Source: Mesorhizobium sp. M9A.F.Ca.ET.002.03.1.2 (GTDB lineage: Bacteria; Pseudomonadota; Alphaproteobacteria; Rhizobiales; Rhizobiaceae). Taken from it: 64,000 bases of DNA. Shown here one piece after another: positions 51,136-60,379 of the stretch. Numbering within the stretch: the first letter of the stretch is position 1; each line of letters begins with the position of its first letter. The stretch is from the NCBI RefSeq assembly GCF_003952365.1, contig NZ_CP034443.1, positions 4,829,001-4,893,000 on the forward strand. Reading direction: 5' to 3'. The translations under genes and the position numbers were made by a program. The notes under the pieces are model-generated. The model worked only from the letters and a program-made list of their open reading frames with translations, did not search any database and was not told the DNA's origin.

Positions 51136-52203
51136 TTAACGCTCCCGTGTCAGCCAGCGCTGGATGAGTGAGATCGTCAGCACGATCGCGAACAGGATGA
51201 CCGAGATGGTCGAGCCGCCCGAGATGTCCTGCTTTCCGTAGCCGCGCTCGACCGCCTGGAAGACGAGGGTCTGGGTGCTGTCGCGCGGACCGCCATTGGT
51301 CATCACGTCGATCTGGGCGAAGAGCGCGAAGCCCTGCATGGTGATCACGATAAGGACAAGCACGGCGGTGTTGCGCAGGCCGGGCCAGGTGACATAGCGG
51401 AAGGTCTGCCATTTCGAAGCCCCTTCGATCGCGGCGGCCTCGTAGAGCGTGGGGCTGATCGTCTGCAACCCGGCCAGCCAGATGACCATGTGGAAGCCGA
51501 CGGCCTGCCAGATCGACATGGCCATGATCGCGGGCAGCGCGGTCGAGGGGTTGCCCAGCCAGTCGACGGGCTGGAAGAGGCCGAAGGTGAGGCCCTGGAG
51601 GATGCTGTTCAACAGCCCGTTCTGGCCGTCATAGATGAACCGCCAGAGGAGCGAGACCACGACGATGGAGACCACCACCGGCATGAAGTAGATGGCCCGG
51701 AATACGTTGATGCCCCTGAGCTTCTGGTTGATGAGCAAAGCGAGCACCAGCGCGAGGCCGGCCTGCACCGGCGCCACGGCCAGGACGAAAAGGAAGGTGT
51801 TCACCAGCGCCTTCATGAACACAACGTCGCTGGCGATGACGACCATGACGTTGTCGCCGGACTGCCAGCGGAACCACTCGCGCATGCCGCGATACTGGGG
51901 ATAGTCGTCGCTGCGGGTGATCTTACGCAGGCGCGGATACTGGATTTCGCCGGCCTTGTTTCGAACCACTTCGCCAGCATCGTCGCGCTCTGGCTCGAGG
52001 GTCACCGCCGCGAGGCCCAGGAGCTGCTGGTAGTTCTCCAACCCGACGAACTGGGTGGGGTTCGGCGACAGCAGCCGCTGATTTGTCAAGGAGAGACCGA
52101 TCGCGAAGAAAAACGGCAGGATGACGAATATGACGATGAGTGCGAAGCCTGGCAGGGCGAATGTCCAGCCCGTCCGGTTCGACAGGGTTAGTTTCGACGC
52201 CAT
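51136..52203 (-). CDS. Carbohydrate ABC transporter permease (MalF type)
   Basis: A 355-residue permease with the EAA loop TISPTLYEAAAIEGASKWQTFRYVTWPGLRNTAVLVLIV. After TM1 there is a polar periplasmic insertion of about 60 residues (roughly 60-120, rich in Arg, Asp and Gln, including DDAGEVVRNKAGEIQYPRLR). MalF itself also has a large periplasmic loop at this region that contacts the binding protein. It follows the binding-protein gene by about 70 bp. Confidence 0.94.
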   Translation of the reverse strand: MASKLTLSNRTGWTFALPGFALIVIFVILPFFFAIGLSLTNQRLLSPNPTQFVGLENYQQLLGLAAVTLEPERDDAGEVVRNKAGEIQYPRLRKITRSDDYPQYRGMREWFRWQSGDNVMVVIASDVVFMKALVNTFLFVLAVAPVQAGLALVLALLINQKLRGINVFRAIYFMPVVVSIVVVSLLWRFIYDGQNGLLNSILQGLTFGLFQPVDWLGNPSTALPAIMAMSIWQAVGFHMVIWLAGLQTISPTLYEAAAIEGASKWQTFRYVTWPGLRNTAVLVLIVITMQGFALFAQIDVMTNGGPRDSTQTLVFQAVERGYGKQDISGGSTISVILFAIVLTISLIQRWLTRER

Positions 52204-52272
52204 TTGCGATATCCGCCCAGGAAGCCGGAAAGCGTGGAGTCCGCGGTTGGCGCGTACCCCGGTGCGATAGAA

Positions 52273-53535
52273 CTAGCGGTGGCCGTAGCCGTCGTTGTTT
52301 TCGATGTCGGCGTCGATCTCGTCGACCGCCGCATCGAGCGTATCGGCCACGTCGGCACCGTTGGCGATGTCGGCCACTGCCTTGGTGAAGACCTTGGACT
52401 GGACCACGTAGCCCGGAGTGACCGGGCGCACCAGAGCTTGCGCTTTGGAGAGGTCGAAGAACATTGCGAGCGTGCCGCCATCCTTGTAGTTCTTTGTCAT
52501 CTGTGCCGCCGAGGGCGTGGGCGGGATCAGGCCGATGCCGTCGGAGAAGGCAGCCAGGTATTTGTCCTGCGTGGCGAACTTGATGAACTCAGCGGCACCT
52601 TCCGGATGCTTGGACTTGGCCGAGACGCCGAACTGCCAGGAGCCCGCACCGATCTTGCTGCCCGCGCCGAAGTCGGGGGCTGGAAGGAAGACAACGTCGT
52701 CCACGGCTTCCATCGTCTCCACCGCGCGCCAGTTGCCATTCCACTGGAATGCGAACTTACCGTCGATGAAGCCGGTTTGCTGATCGGCGGGGTCCTCACT
52801 GGTGTCAGGCGCATAGCCGCCGGTGAACAGCGATTGCCACCACTTGCCAAAAGCCTGCGCAGCCTCGCCGTTCAGCGCGCCTTCCGCGGTGCGGTAGGTC
52901 GAACGGTCGACAATGTCCCCGCCAAAACTCTGCAGGAACGGCGAGAAGGCATAGGAGTACCACTCGGCTTGGTCGTTCATACCGAGATCGAGGGCATATT
53001 CATACTTGCCCGAGGTCTTGGCGGCATCAAGCGCGGCCATGAATTCCTCGCTCGACCAGGGCTTGTCGAGGGTCGGAGTGCGCAGACCCAGTTCCTTCAG
53101 CGTCGACTGGCGCGCAAAAAGCGCCACCGCCGCGTCCCACAGACCGATCGAATAGAGCTTGCCGTCCCACACACCTTTGGTGCCGGGCAGGAAGTCGGCG
53201 AACTCGCTCTCGTCGATCGGCAGCGGCTGCAGATAGCCGGCCCAGGCCCAGTTGGGCATGATGGGCCCGTCCACATCCAAAATGTCGGGCAGGTTGCCCG
53301 CCAGGGCCGCTGCCGCGATGGAATCGTTGTAGGTCTTCTCTGGGAAACTCTCGATGCTCACCGTCCAGTCGGACTGGCTGGTGTTGAAGTCGGAGATGAT
53401 CTGGTTGAGGATTTGCGACTCCACCTCATTGCCGGCGCCGTGATACCACATGGTCAACTTCGGCTGCGCCAGCGCGGGCACACACAGGCAGGTCAACGCG
53501 ATCATCGCACCGGCGAGGTGGGTTGTCAGTTTCAT
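52273..53535 (-). CDS. Carbohydrate ABC transporter substrate-binding protein (family 1)
   Basis: A 420-residue periplasmic receptor. The signal peptide is LTTHLAGAMIALTCLCVPALAQ, followed by PKLTMWYHGAGNEVESQILNQIISDFNTSQSDWTVSIE, the opening of family 1 sugar-binding proteins. WxxxPFLQSFGGDIVD and the later GKFAFQWNGNWRAVE match the ligand-binding lobes. It is the first gene of the operon, and the likely ligand is an oligo- or disaccharide. The GH remnant in the operon points to fructans or sucrose-like sugars, which is inference. Confidence 0.94.
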   Translation of the reverse strand: MKLTTHLAGAMIALTCLCVPALAQPKLTMWYHGAGNEVESQILNQIISDFNTSQSDWTVSIESFPEKTYNDSIAAAALAGNLPDILDVDGPIMPNWAWAGYLQPLPIDESEFADFLPGTKGVWDGKLYSIGLWDAAVALFARQSTLKELGLRTPTLDKPWSSEEFMAALDAAKTSGKYEYALDLGMNDQAEWYSYAFSPFLQSFGGDIVDRSTYRTAEGALNGEAAQAFGKWWQSLFTGGYAPDTSEDPADQQTGFIDGKFAFQWNGNWRAVETMEAVDDVVFLPAPDFGAGSKIGAGSWQFGVSAKSKHPEGAAEFIKFATQDKYLAAFSDGIGLIPPTPSAAQMTKNYKDGGTLAMFFDLSKAQALVRPVTPGYVVQSKVFTKAVADIANGADVADTLDAAVDEIDADIENNDGYGHR

Positions 53536-53986
53536 TGGTTGTTCCTCCCTTTTGACGTAAGGACGCTGACGAATTCAAGATCAGCCCTGAGTGCCGCCAT
53601 GACACCGGCGTCCTGGTTCCGGGCCGGCCGCTGCGGCCCTTGATGAGGTCCAGCAATGTTTGCGGAAGCCGGAAGCATTTGCAACCGCGCTGTCTCATCT
53701 GGCGTTTCGGAGCAGAAGGTCGGTGGCGATTTCCTCTCGTCAATTCCCGGGCACCACTACGGAGATAGAAGCTCACCTAGGACGATTTCATCGCCCGTCA
53801 ACTTTCTCCCCAGGCCGCGCTCAATGCGGCCTGAGTGGCTTCGGGGCTAGACAGTGCTTTGTGATGTGTACCCCGCCGCTTGACACATCGCATGAACCGG
53901 ATCGTGGGCGAACCTGGCGATGAGGCGGAAGTTCGAAGCGTCGGCGACTGCGACGCGGATTGTAGCTTTGTTCCGGGAACGGATAT
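53536..53986. other. 451-bp stretch without a convincing gene
   Basis: This lies upstream of the sugar ABC operon and downstream of the tRNA-Val 3' end (minus strand). It should hold the operon promoter, but no clear operator, hairpin or repeat of the tRNA 3' end was found. The open frames inside have no start signals or family resemblance. Confidence 0.55.
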
Positions 53987-54061
53987 TGGTGGGCGATGCA
54001 GGGATTGAACCTGCGACCCCACCCGTGTGAAGGGTGTGCTCTCCCGCTGAGCTAATCGCCC
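53987..54061 (-). tRNA. tRNA-Val (anticodon CAC)
   Basis: Read on the minus strand the cloverleaf is complete. The acceptor GGGCGAT pairs with ATCGCCC, the D-arm contains TTAGCTCAGCGGGAGAGC, the anticodon stem CACCC/GGGTG encloses the loop TTCACAC with anticodon CAC, the T-arm has GGTTCAATCC, and CCA is encoded at 53987-53989. The length is 75 nt including CCA. Confidence 0.96.
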
Positions 54062-54198
54062 GCTCGTTGCCCGAAGGCCAAGCGCGCCGCGATATAAGGG
54101 AGGCCGGCAGGGGAAGTCAAGGCGATGTCCGGGCGATGTCCGGGCGTTCCGACGAAGACCGGATGCAACCTGGCGGATGCAACCCCGGTCGCCGTCAC

Positions 54199-54882
54199 TC
54201 AGCGCCCCGCAGCGGCAATCAGGCGTTCGGCCAGACCAAGCGTCAGCGCATCGAAATGCGAGATCACCGCCGACGGTTCGAATTCGCGCACATGGCGGTC
54301 GGTGTAGCCGAAATCGACCGCCACCACGGGAATGCCGGCGGCCTTGGCCGTATCGATGTCGGTCTGCGAATCACCCACCATCAGCGCGCGGCGCGGATCG
54401 CCGCCCGCAAGCGCGATGGTTTCGGTCAGATGGCGCGGGTCGGGTTTGCGGAACGCAAACGTGTCCTGACCGCAAATCGCCGCGAAATGCTTCGCCAGGC
54501 CGAGCGCCTCGATCAGCGCCACCGAGTTGGCTTCGTACTTGTTCGTGCAGACGGCCAAGAGATAACCGGCTGCCTCGAATCGAGCGATGGTCTCGACGAC
54601 GCCGGGGTAGGGGCGCGATTTGCCCGGGATGTTGTCGGTGTAGTGATCGAGAAACAGTCTCAGCAACCGGTCGTGTTCCTCGACGGCCAGCGATCTCTGC
54701 TGCGCGGCATGCGCGCGCTCGATCATCACCCGCCCGCCATGGCCGACGAAGCGCTTGAAGCCGACCTCGTCGACGGCTGCAAGTTCGCTGGCGGCAAGGC
54801 TGTGGTTAAGGCTGTCGAGCAGGTCCGGCGCCGTGTCGATCAGCGTCCCGTCGAGGTCGAACACGATGATCGGTCGGGTCAT
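54199..54882 (-). CDS. gph: Phosphoglycolate phosphatase, HAD family
   Basis: A 227-residue HAD hydrolase: motif I IIVFDLDGTLIDTAPDLL, motif II VCTNKY (Thr), motif III Lys in FAFRKPDPRHL and motif IV MVGDSQTDIDTAKAAG. The cap domain (~15-80) is of the C1 type. It dephosphorylates 2-phosphoglycolate formed by DNA repair or oxygenase side reactions. The open frame continues upstream through the divergent rpiA region but homology starts at 54882. Confidence 0.92.
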   Translation of the reverse strand: MTRPIIVFDLDGTLIDTAPDLLDSLNHSLAASELAAVDEVGFKRFVGHGGRVMIERAHAAQQRSLAVEEHDRLLRLFLDHYTDNIPGKSRPYPGVVETIARFEAAGYLLAVCTNKYEANSVALIEALGLAKHFAAICGQDTFAFRKPDPRHLTETIALAGGDPRRALMVGDSQTDIDTAKAAGIPVVAVDFGYTDRHVREFEPSAVISHFDALTLGLAERLIAAAGR

Positions 54883-55035
54883 GGCCTGTCCTGTGGCGAT
54901 TGCGTCGTTGGCAGGCGATAGCCGCTGCGATCCTTTCAGGCAAGCAATGGTTGGTCGGTCCACAGCCAAGGTCTTTGACCGGACTGGCAAAAATGCTAGG
55001 AGCGCCGAAACAAATTTGGGGGCGCGACACAAAGC

Positions 55036-55764
55036 ATGGATGCGAGGCAACTGAAGGCCGAGGCGGCACGGGCAGCGCTTACCCATGTGAGCGATGGCAT
55101 GCGGCTTGGCATCGGCACCGGCTCGACGGCCGAGGAGTTCGTGCGGCTGCTCGCCGAAAAGGTCGCCACCGGCCTCACCATTGTCGGCGTGCCGACCTCG
55201 GAGCGCACCGCCATCCTTTGCGGCGAGCTCGGTGTGCCGCTGTCGACGCTGGAGGAAACACCCGAACTCGATCTTACCATCGACGGCGCCGACGAGATCG
55301 ATCCGGCCCTGACATTGATCAAGGGCGGCGGCGGCGCGCTGCTGCGCGAAAAGATCGTGGCGGCGGCTTCCGCCCGCATGATCGTCATTGCCGACCATTC
55401 GAAGATGGTCGAGACGCTCGGCCGTTTTCCGCTGCCCATAGAGGTCAACCAGTTCGGCCTGCGAGCCACGGAAATCGCGGTCGCCGCGGCGGCCGGAAGG
55501 CTCGGCCTTGCCGGTCCCGTCACATTGAGGATGACGGGGAGCCAGCCTTTTGTTACAGACGGCGGCCATTTTATCCTCGATGCATCTTTTGGCCGCATTC
55601 CGGATACAAGAGCGCTGTCGAATGCTCTCCATGCCATTCCAGGCGTGGTCGAGCATGGTCTTTTCATCGGGCTGGCATCAGCGGCCATCATCGCCGGCGA
55701 CGGCATCCAAACCGTCCATGCCGCCCGAAAACCAGGGAGTTTTACCGATCATGACGTTGCATAA
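55036..55764 (+). CDS. rpiA: Ribose-5-phosphate isomerase A
   Basis: A 242-residue enzyme interconverting ribose-5-phosphate and ribulose-5-phosphate. Motifs are [54 protein letters not shown] (catalytic Asp/Lys/Glu) and [30 protein letters not shown]. The last 14 bp overlap the DUF2059 gene. The tail after AAIIAGDG is slightly longer than usual. Confidence 0.96.
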   Translation: MDARQLKAEAARAALTHVSDGMRLGIGTGSTAEEFVRLLAEKVATGLTIVGVPTSERTAILCGELGVPLSTLEETPELDLTIDGADEIDPALTLIKGGGGALLREKIVAAASARMIVIADHSKMVETLGRFPLPIEVNQFGLRATEIAVAAAAGRLGLAGPVTLRMTGSQPFVTDGGHFILDASFGRIPDTRALSNALHAIPGVVEHGLFIGLASAAIIAGDGIQTVHAARKPGSFTDHDVA

Positions 55765-56314
55765 CCGGGTTCGCCGTCTTTCTGCCATTCTGGCAGCCTC
55801 AGCCGTCTTTGCGTTCTCATCGCCGGCGTTCTCGCAGGACGTCACCGACGGGCATCTGAAGGCGGCCCGCGCCGCGGTCGCAGCGATCCATGCGACGGAC
55901 CCGTTCGACAACATCCTGCCGCAGGCCGCCGCCGCCCTTCAGCAGCAGCTTATCCAAAAGAACCCTGACATGCAGGAACTGATCGGCAGGACCATCAGCG
56001 AAAAGGCCATGGCGCTGGCCTCGCGCCGCGCCGATCTCGAAAAGGAAGCAGCCATGGCCTATGCCAAGGTATTTTCCGAGAAAGAGCTTACCGAAATCGC
56101 CGCTTTCTACAATTCCGATTCCGGCAAGAAGCTGCTCGACAGCGGCCCGGCCGTGACGCGGGAACTGCTCAAGGCCGCCGACATCTGGCAGAACGGCGTC
56201 GCTCGCGATCTCGCTCAGCAGGTCGGCGAAACGCTGGCTGCGGCAGCGAAGGCCGCAGCGCCGGCGGCACCGGCGGATGCCGCTGGCACGCAGCCGGAAG
56301 CACCGAAGAACTGA
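55751..56314 (+). CDS. DUF2059 domain-containing secreted protein
   Basis: A 187-residue protein. The ATG at 55751 overlaps the end of rpiA and starts a signal peptide ([22 protein letters not shown]). The mature part is helical, with [82 protein letters not shown], the DUF2059 hallmark. The C-terminal 25 residues are Ala/Pro repeats. Its function is unknown; it lies between rpiA and gor, an arrangement I recall as common in rhizobia. Confidence 0.9.
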   Translation: MTLHNRVRRLSAILAASAVFAFSSPAFSQDVTDGHLKAARAAVAAIHATDPFDNILPQAAAALQQQLIQKNPDMQELIGRTISEKAMALASRRADLEKEAAMAYAKVFSEKELTEIAAFYNSDSGKKLLDSGPAVTRELLKAADIWQNGVARDLAQQVGETLAAAAKAAAPAAPADAAGTQPEAPKN

Positions 56315-56468
56315 GCATATTTTCCAGGCGGCGTTGCCGCTGCTGGACCGGAAAGCCCGGCCTCCGTTGCGCGTCTGACAGCATGCGCGGCGTCGTAGTC
56401 CGGGCTTTTCTTTTGGTGGTTTGCAGCCTACCTGTCTCAGACGCTTGAAGGGCAAGGAGAGCCGCACC

Positions 56469-57857
56469 ATGGCCGGTTACGACTACGATCTTTTCGTCAT
56501 CGGCGGCGGCTCCGGCGGGGTGAGGGCGGCGCGCGTGGCGGCGGCGCTCGGCAAGCGCGTCGGCATTGCCGAGGAATACCGCTATGGCGGCACCTGTGTC
56601 ATTCGCGGTTGCGTGCCGAAGAAACTGTATGTCTATGCCTCGCAGTTTCCCGAACACTTTGCCGACGCCGCCGGTTATGGCTGGACCGTGCCGCAGGCGA
56701 GCTTCGATTGGCAGACGTTGGTTGCCAACAAAGATCGCGAGATAAGCCGGCTGGAAGCCATCTACAAGAAGAATGTCCAAGGCGCCGGCGGCGAGACGTT
56801 TCAGTCACGCGCCATGCTGGTCGATCCACATGTTGTGCATCTTCTCGGCGAGGACCGCACTGTCACGGCCGATCAGATTCTCATCGCTACCGGCGGCCGC
56901 CCAGCGCCGCACCCGGCTCTGCCCGGCCACGAATATTGCATCTTTTCCAACGAAGCCTTCGACCTCCAGGAATTGCCGAAGGCGATCATGATCGAGGGCG
57001 GCGGCTATATCGCCGTCGAATTCGCCAACATCTTTCACGGCCTCGGCGTCGACACCACGCTGGTCTATCGCGGCAAGGAGATACTTTCCCGCTTCGATAT
57101 GGACCTGCGGCGCATGCTGCACGAGACGATGGAAAAAAAGGGGATAAGAATTCTCTGTCATGCCGTATCCGAATGGATCAGGAAGCGGCCGGACGGACGG
57201 CTCGACGCGCTCGTCACCGGCGGCAAGGTGCTGACGGTCGATCAGGTCATGCTCGCGATCGGCCGCCTCCCCAATACCGAAAACATGGGTCTTGAGGGCG
57301 TGGGCATCGAGATGACCAAGACCGGCGCCATCAATGTGGATCAATATTCGCGCACCAACATCGACAACATTTGGGCGATCGGCGACGTCACCAACCGCGT
57401 ACAGTTGACGCCGGTGGCGATCCACGAGGCGATGTGTTTCGTCGAGACCGCCTTCAAGGGCAACCCGACCGCGCCCGACCATGATATGATCGCCACCGCT
57501 GTCTTTTCGCAGCCCGAAATCGGTACCGTCGGCCTGTCGGAAGACGAGGCCGTAAAGCGTTTTTCCGACCTTGAGATCTACCGCGCCACCTTCCGGCCGA
57601 TGCGGCACACACTGTCCGGCCGCGACGAAAGGATGCTGATGAAGCTGGTGGTCGACGGCGCCTCGAAAAAAGTGCTCGGCGCCCATATCCTCGGGCCGGA
57701 TGCCGGCGAGATGGCACAGCTTCTCGGCATTCCGCTGAAGGCCGGGCTGACCAAGGGTGATTTCGACCGTACGATGGCCGTGCATCCGACCGCCGCGGAA
57801 GAACTCGTCACCATGTACAAGCCGACCTACCGGGTGAAGGACGGCGAGCGCGTCTGA
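56469..57857 (+). CDS. gor: Glutathione-disulfide reductase
   Basis: A 462-residue flavoprotein disulfide reductase. The FAD-binding start is DYDLFVIGGGSGGVRAARVAAALG, the redox-active disulfide is in GGTCVIRGCVPKKLYVYAS, NAD(P)H binding is at IEGGGYIAVEFANIFHGLGVDTTLVYRGK, and the C-terminal active-site His is in MAVHPTAAEELVTMY. It keeps glutathione reduced using NADPH. GGAGAG lies upstream of the ATG at 56469. Confidence 0.96.
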   Translation: MAGYDYDLFVIGGGSGGVRAARVAAALGKRVGIAEEYRYGGTCVIRGCVPKKLYVYASQFPEHFADAAGYGWTVPQASFDWQTLVANKDREISRLEAIYKKNVQGAGGETFQSRAMLVDPHVVHLLGEDRTVTADQILIATGGRPAPHPALPGHEYCIFSNEAFDLQELPKAIMIEGGGYIAVEFANIFHGLGVDTTLVYRGKEILSRFDMDLRRMLHETMEKKGIRILCHAVSEWIRKRPDGRLDALVTGGKVLTVDQVMLAIGRLPNTENMGLEGVGIEMTKTGAINVDQYSRTNIDNIWAIGDVTNRVQLTPVAIHEAMCFVETAFKGNPTAPDHDMIATAVFSQPEIGTVGLSEDEAVKRFSDLEIYRATFRPMRHTLSGRDERMLMKLVVDGASKKVLGAHILGPDAGEMAQLLGIPLKAGLTKGDFDRTMAVHPTAAEELVTMYKPTYRVKDGERV

Positions 57858-57859
57858 CG

Positions 57860-57991
57860 CCGCAGACGGCGGGCGCCTGGCGCTGGGGCGGCGTCTACGG
57901 ACATTCCTGGTTCGTGGACCCGGCGCTCGATCTGACGGTGGTGGCGCTGACCAACACGGCGATCGCCGGCATGACGGGCGCCTTCCCAGAT
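57860..57991 (+). pseudogene. 3' remnant of a serine beta-lactamase-family hydrolase gene
   Basis: The 44 codons directly after the gor stop read PQTAGAWRWGGVYGHSWFVDPALDLTVVALTNTAIAGMTGAFPD. This matches the C-terminal region of class C beta-lactamase-like (Beta-lactamase family) hydrolases, where GG-VYGHSWFVDP is the KTG-box strand region. No N-terminal part with the SxxK serine is present and the reading frame has no start, so it is a fragment left by a deletion or recombination. Confidence 0.72.
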
Positions 57992-58004
57992 TGTTGTGTT
58001 GCCG

Positions 58005-59996
58005 CTATTTCTGCCTCATCCGGCGTGGGAAACGCAGCCATCTTTCCTCGACCGGCCTGGGGTGCGCGAGGATGGTGGTGAGCTCGACCGGCAGGCTCGG
58101 CGCCAGCGGCTTTTTGGTCGCGATGCCATCCGCGATCGTAACGATGCTATGGTAGAATTCGGCGCCTGAAAGCGATCTTGGCGGCACGGCCTCGTGCATG
58201 ATTGAGATCACCGTGACGTCTGGACAATTGTCCTTGATCGCCTGGTGGAAGGCGATCTTCCCTTCGGGATCGAGCGCGCCGGTCGCTTCGTCGAGGAACA
58301 GCAGCCCCGGTTGCTGCAGCACGATGCGGGCGACAACCAGCTTCTGTTTCTGGCCGCCCGAAAGCACCTGGTCCCAGTTCATTCCCTCGCGGCTTTCATC
58401 GGCCATGTGTTCGATGAAATCGCCAAGGCCGGCTCTGTGCAGGGCCGATGCAACCTGCGTGTCGGTGTGATCGCGCTCTGAGCCGGGGAGGCAGACCAGT
58501 TGCTTCAGCGAAACCTGCTGCAGCTTGACCTCCTGGGCGGCATAGAAACTTTCGACCCCTTCCGGGAAGACGATGGTGCCGCGGCCATAGGGCCACAAGC
58601 CGTTGATCGCCTTGATCAGCGATGTCTTGCCGCAGCCTGATTCACCCTTCAGGAACGTCCACTCGCCGCGTCGGAAGCGCAAGTTCGCGGCGCTCAGGAA
58701 GGGGGCTGTGTCCTGGCCCTGATGCGTCAGCTCCAGCTTCTGGATGGTCAGGCCGAATACCGGGTTCTGGCGATCGTAGCGGAAATCGGAGCACCCGGTG
58801 AGGCTGTAGAATTCCTGCGGGCGCTGGACGTTTTCGATCGCATTGGCAAGTTCGGTCACGCGCTGGCTGTTGGCCCGCAGCGCCGCGATGGAGGGCATGA
58901 CATGGATGAACCATGAACATTGATTGATCAGGGAGTTGACCATCTCGGAGCCGGTTATGTAGCCCTTGAGATCGAATCCATTGTGGATGTAGGGCACAAG
59001 CCCTGGCCCGTAGGCGACAATGCGGGCGCCGATGAAATTGTAGACCAGTTCGAATGAACGGTAGCCGGTGTTGACGATGTTCAGCCGCGCCCAGGTGCGG
59101 TCGATATCGACATAAAGCCGGCCGTGCATCGTCTTTTGCACATTCTCGCCCTGTGAGGCGGCGACGTGGAAACTGCGGCGCAGGAACGTGGTCAGCTCTC
59201 CGCGATAACTGCCTTCGGACTGCTGCATCTTGATGTTAAGCCGTTCCAGCATTCCGCCGAGCTTCACCGCGATCCAGGTGTTCAGCGGAACGTATGTGGC
59301 GACCGCCAGGAACGCCAGGACCGCGCTGCCATAGCTGCCGAGGAACCCCAGACCTTTCACTTCCGCCGAGCTTTCAAGCAGTTTCTGGCCCACGAAATAG
59401 ATCGACGTGGCGACAGCCATGACCCCCATGGCGAGGCCGATGGCTCCGCCAGTCATGTCCTTGATCGATTCCTGGACGCGCTGGTCGATGTTGTCGGGAG
59501 CGGCGGTGCCGGACGAACCATGCTGGGCATGGAAATGCGTGTGATTGGTGTCGAGCAGCGCTTCGTTGAAACGGCTGTCCAGCCAGCCGCGCCATTTGCG
59601 ATGCAGCGTCGCGGAAACAAAGGTGCGGATGCCGGTAAAGCCTGCGTCCTTGAGCACGACCAGAAGGACGAGCGTGCCGGCGTTGGTGAGCAGCGATGCA
59701 AGCGGCGTGGTGTTCGCGGCATCGTGGTAAAAGGCGATCGAGTTGACCAGCTCTCCGGATGCCTCGGCGAACCAGACGCCGGCTTTACTTGAGAGCGCGG
59801 TAAACAGTGCGATGACCAGCGTCAGCGTCCAGGCCTCAACCCATTGGTCCGAGAACCAGTAGGCCCGCATCAGTCCCCAGAAGCTGCGCATCGGGGAAAC
59901 CGGTGTCAGGAGCGGAGGCCTTGCGGCACCGCGGAGCCATTTTTCCGATATTGAATGTCGCTCTGGTCTACCGACCCGAATCACTATCCCGCCCAA
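58005..59996 (-). CDS. ABC transporter ATP-binding/permease protein, YddA/BacA-like (SbmA family)
   Basis: A protein of up to 663 residues. The N-terminal membrane domain (ABC_membrane_2/SbmA-BacA type) has FWGLMRAYWFSDQWVEAWTLTLVIALFTALSSKAGVWF as TM1. The C-terminal ATPase has Walker A LKGESGCGKTSLIKAING, signature VLSGGQKQKLVVARIV and Walker B GLLFLDEATGALDPEG. Such proteins export or import peptides or cobalamin-like molecules in rhizobia. The start is uncertain: TTG at 59996, GTG at 59984, or ATG at 59891 (which gives ~628 residues); the last two lack a strong ribosome-binding site. Confidence 0.88.
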   Translation of the reverse strand: MGGIVIRVGRPERHSISEKWLRGAARPPLLTPVSPMRSFWGLMRAYWFSDQWVEAWTLTLVIALFTALSSKAGVWFAEASGELVNSIAFYHDAANTTPLASLLTNAGTLVLLVVLKDAGFTGIRTFVSATLHRKWRGWLDSRFNEALLDTNHTHFHAQHGSSGTAAPDNIDQRVQESIKDMTGGAIGLAMGVMAVATSIYFVGQKLLESSAEVKGLGFLGSYGSAVLAFLAVATYVPLNTWIAVKLGGMLERLNIKMQQSEGSYRGELTTFLRRSFHVAASQGENVQKTMHGRLYVDIDRTWARLNIVNTGYRSFELVYNFIGARIVAYGPGLVPYIHNGFDLKGYITGSEMVNSLINQCSWFIHVMPSIAALRANSQRVTELANAIENVQRPQEFYSLTGCSDFRYDRQNPVFGLTIQKLELTHQGQDTAPFLSAANLRFRRGEWTFLKGESGCGKTSLIKAINGLWPYGRGTIVFPEGVESFYAAQEVKLQQVSLKQLVCLPGSERDHTDTQVASALHRAGLGDFIEHMADESREGMNWDQVLSGGQKQKLVVARIVLQQPGLLFLDEATGALDPEGKIAFHQAIKDNCPDVTVISIMHEAVPPRSLSGAEFYHSIVTIADGIATKKPLAPSLPVELTTILAHPRPVEERWLRFPRRMRQK

Positions 59997-60379
59997 ACCT
60001 CTTTTAGTTTTGTTACAGAGAGTAACACCAATTGATCATTTTCCATTATCTTTTCTTGGGCCGCGAGGGATTGGCTCGCTCGCCGTTGCCGTCAAGCAAC
60101 AGAATTTAGTGACCGCAATGTCATGCGGCGCCATTCCAAAATGGATATTATCTAATAATTTCAGTTATTTGCCAGTTTACATATGTGAGAACCGACACCT
60201 TCCCCAAGGGAAGCTCTTCACACGGTTTTGTGAAGGCAAGAGCGTGGTCGATCGACCAACTTTGTGCTGCGGAAGATGGATGCGCGCAAAAACGTGCCGT
60301 CTTCGGCGCATCCTTGTTGCCATGTCGACCTGGTGGCGGCGGGAAAAGTGATCGAAAATGGCGTCAGCCGAGCCGCTAT
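59997..60379. other. 383-bp intergenic region with two adjacent hairpins
   Basis: AT-richer than its neighbours, between the divergent YddA-like gene (minus) and the DsbA-family gene (also minus, its 3' end at 60380). It holds hairpins CTTCCC-CAA-GGGAAG (60199-60213) and CTTCACA-N6-TGTGAAG (60216-60235), two bases apart. Short open frames inside show no family resemblance. Confidence 0.55.
60199..60235. ncRNA. Double hairpin, candidate small structured RNA or terminator
   Basis: Two perfect stems of 6 and 7 bp in tandem, 145 bp downstream of the DsbA-family gene's 3' end, read on either strand. No promoter or T-tract was identified, so an RNA gene is only a possibility. Confidence 0.25.

Noticed and set aside
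53536..54061. A possible tRNA-Val-associated integration site for the sugar ABC cassette
   Set aside because: No direct repeat of the tRNA 3' end and no integrase gene were found in the window.
60010..60351. A 113-codon open frame in the intergenic region before the DsbA-family gene
   Set aside because: Composition is atypical, there is no start signal, and it overlaps the double hairpin.
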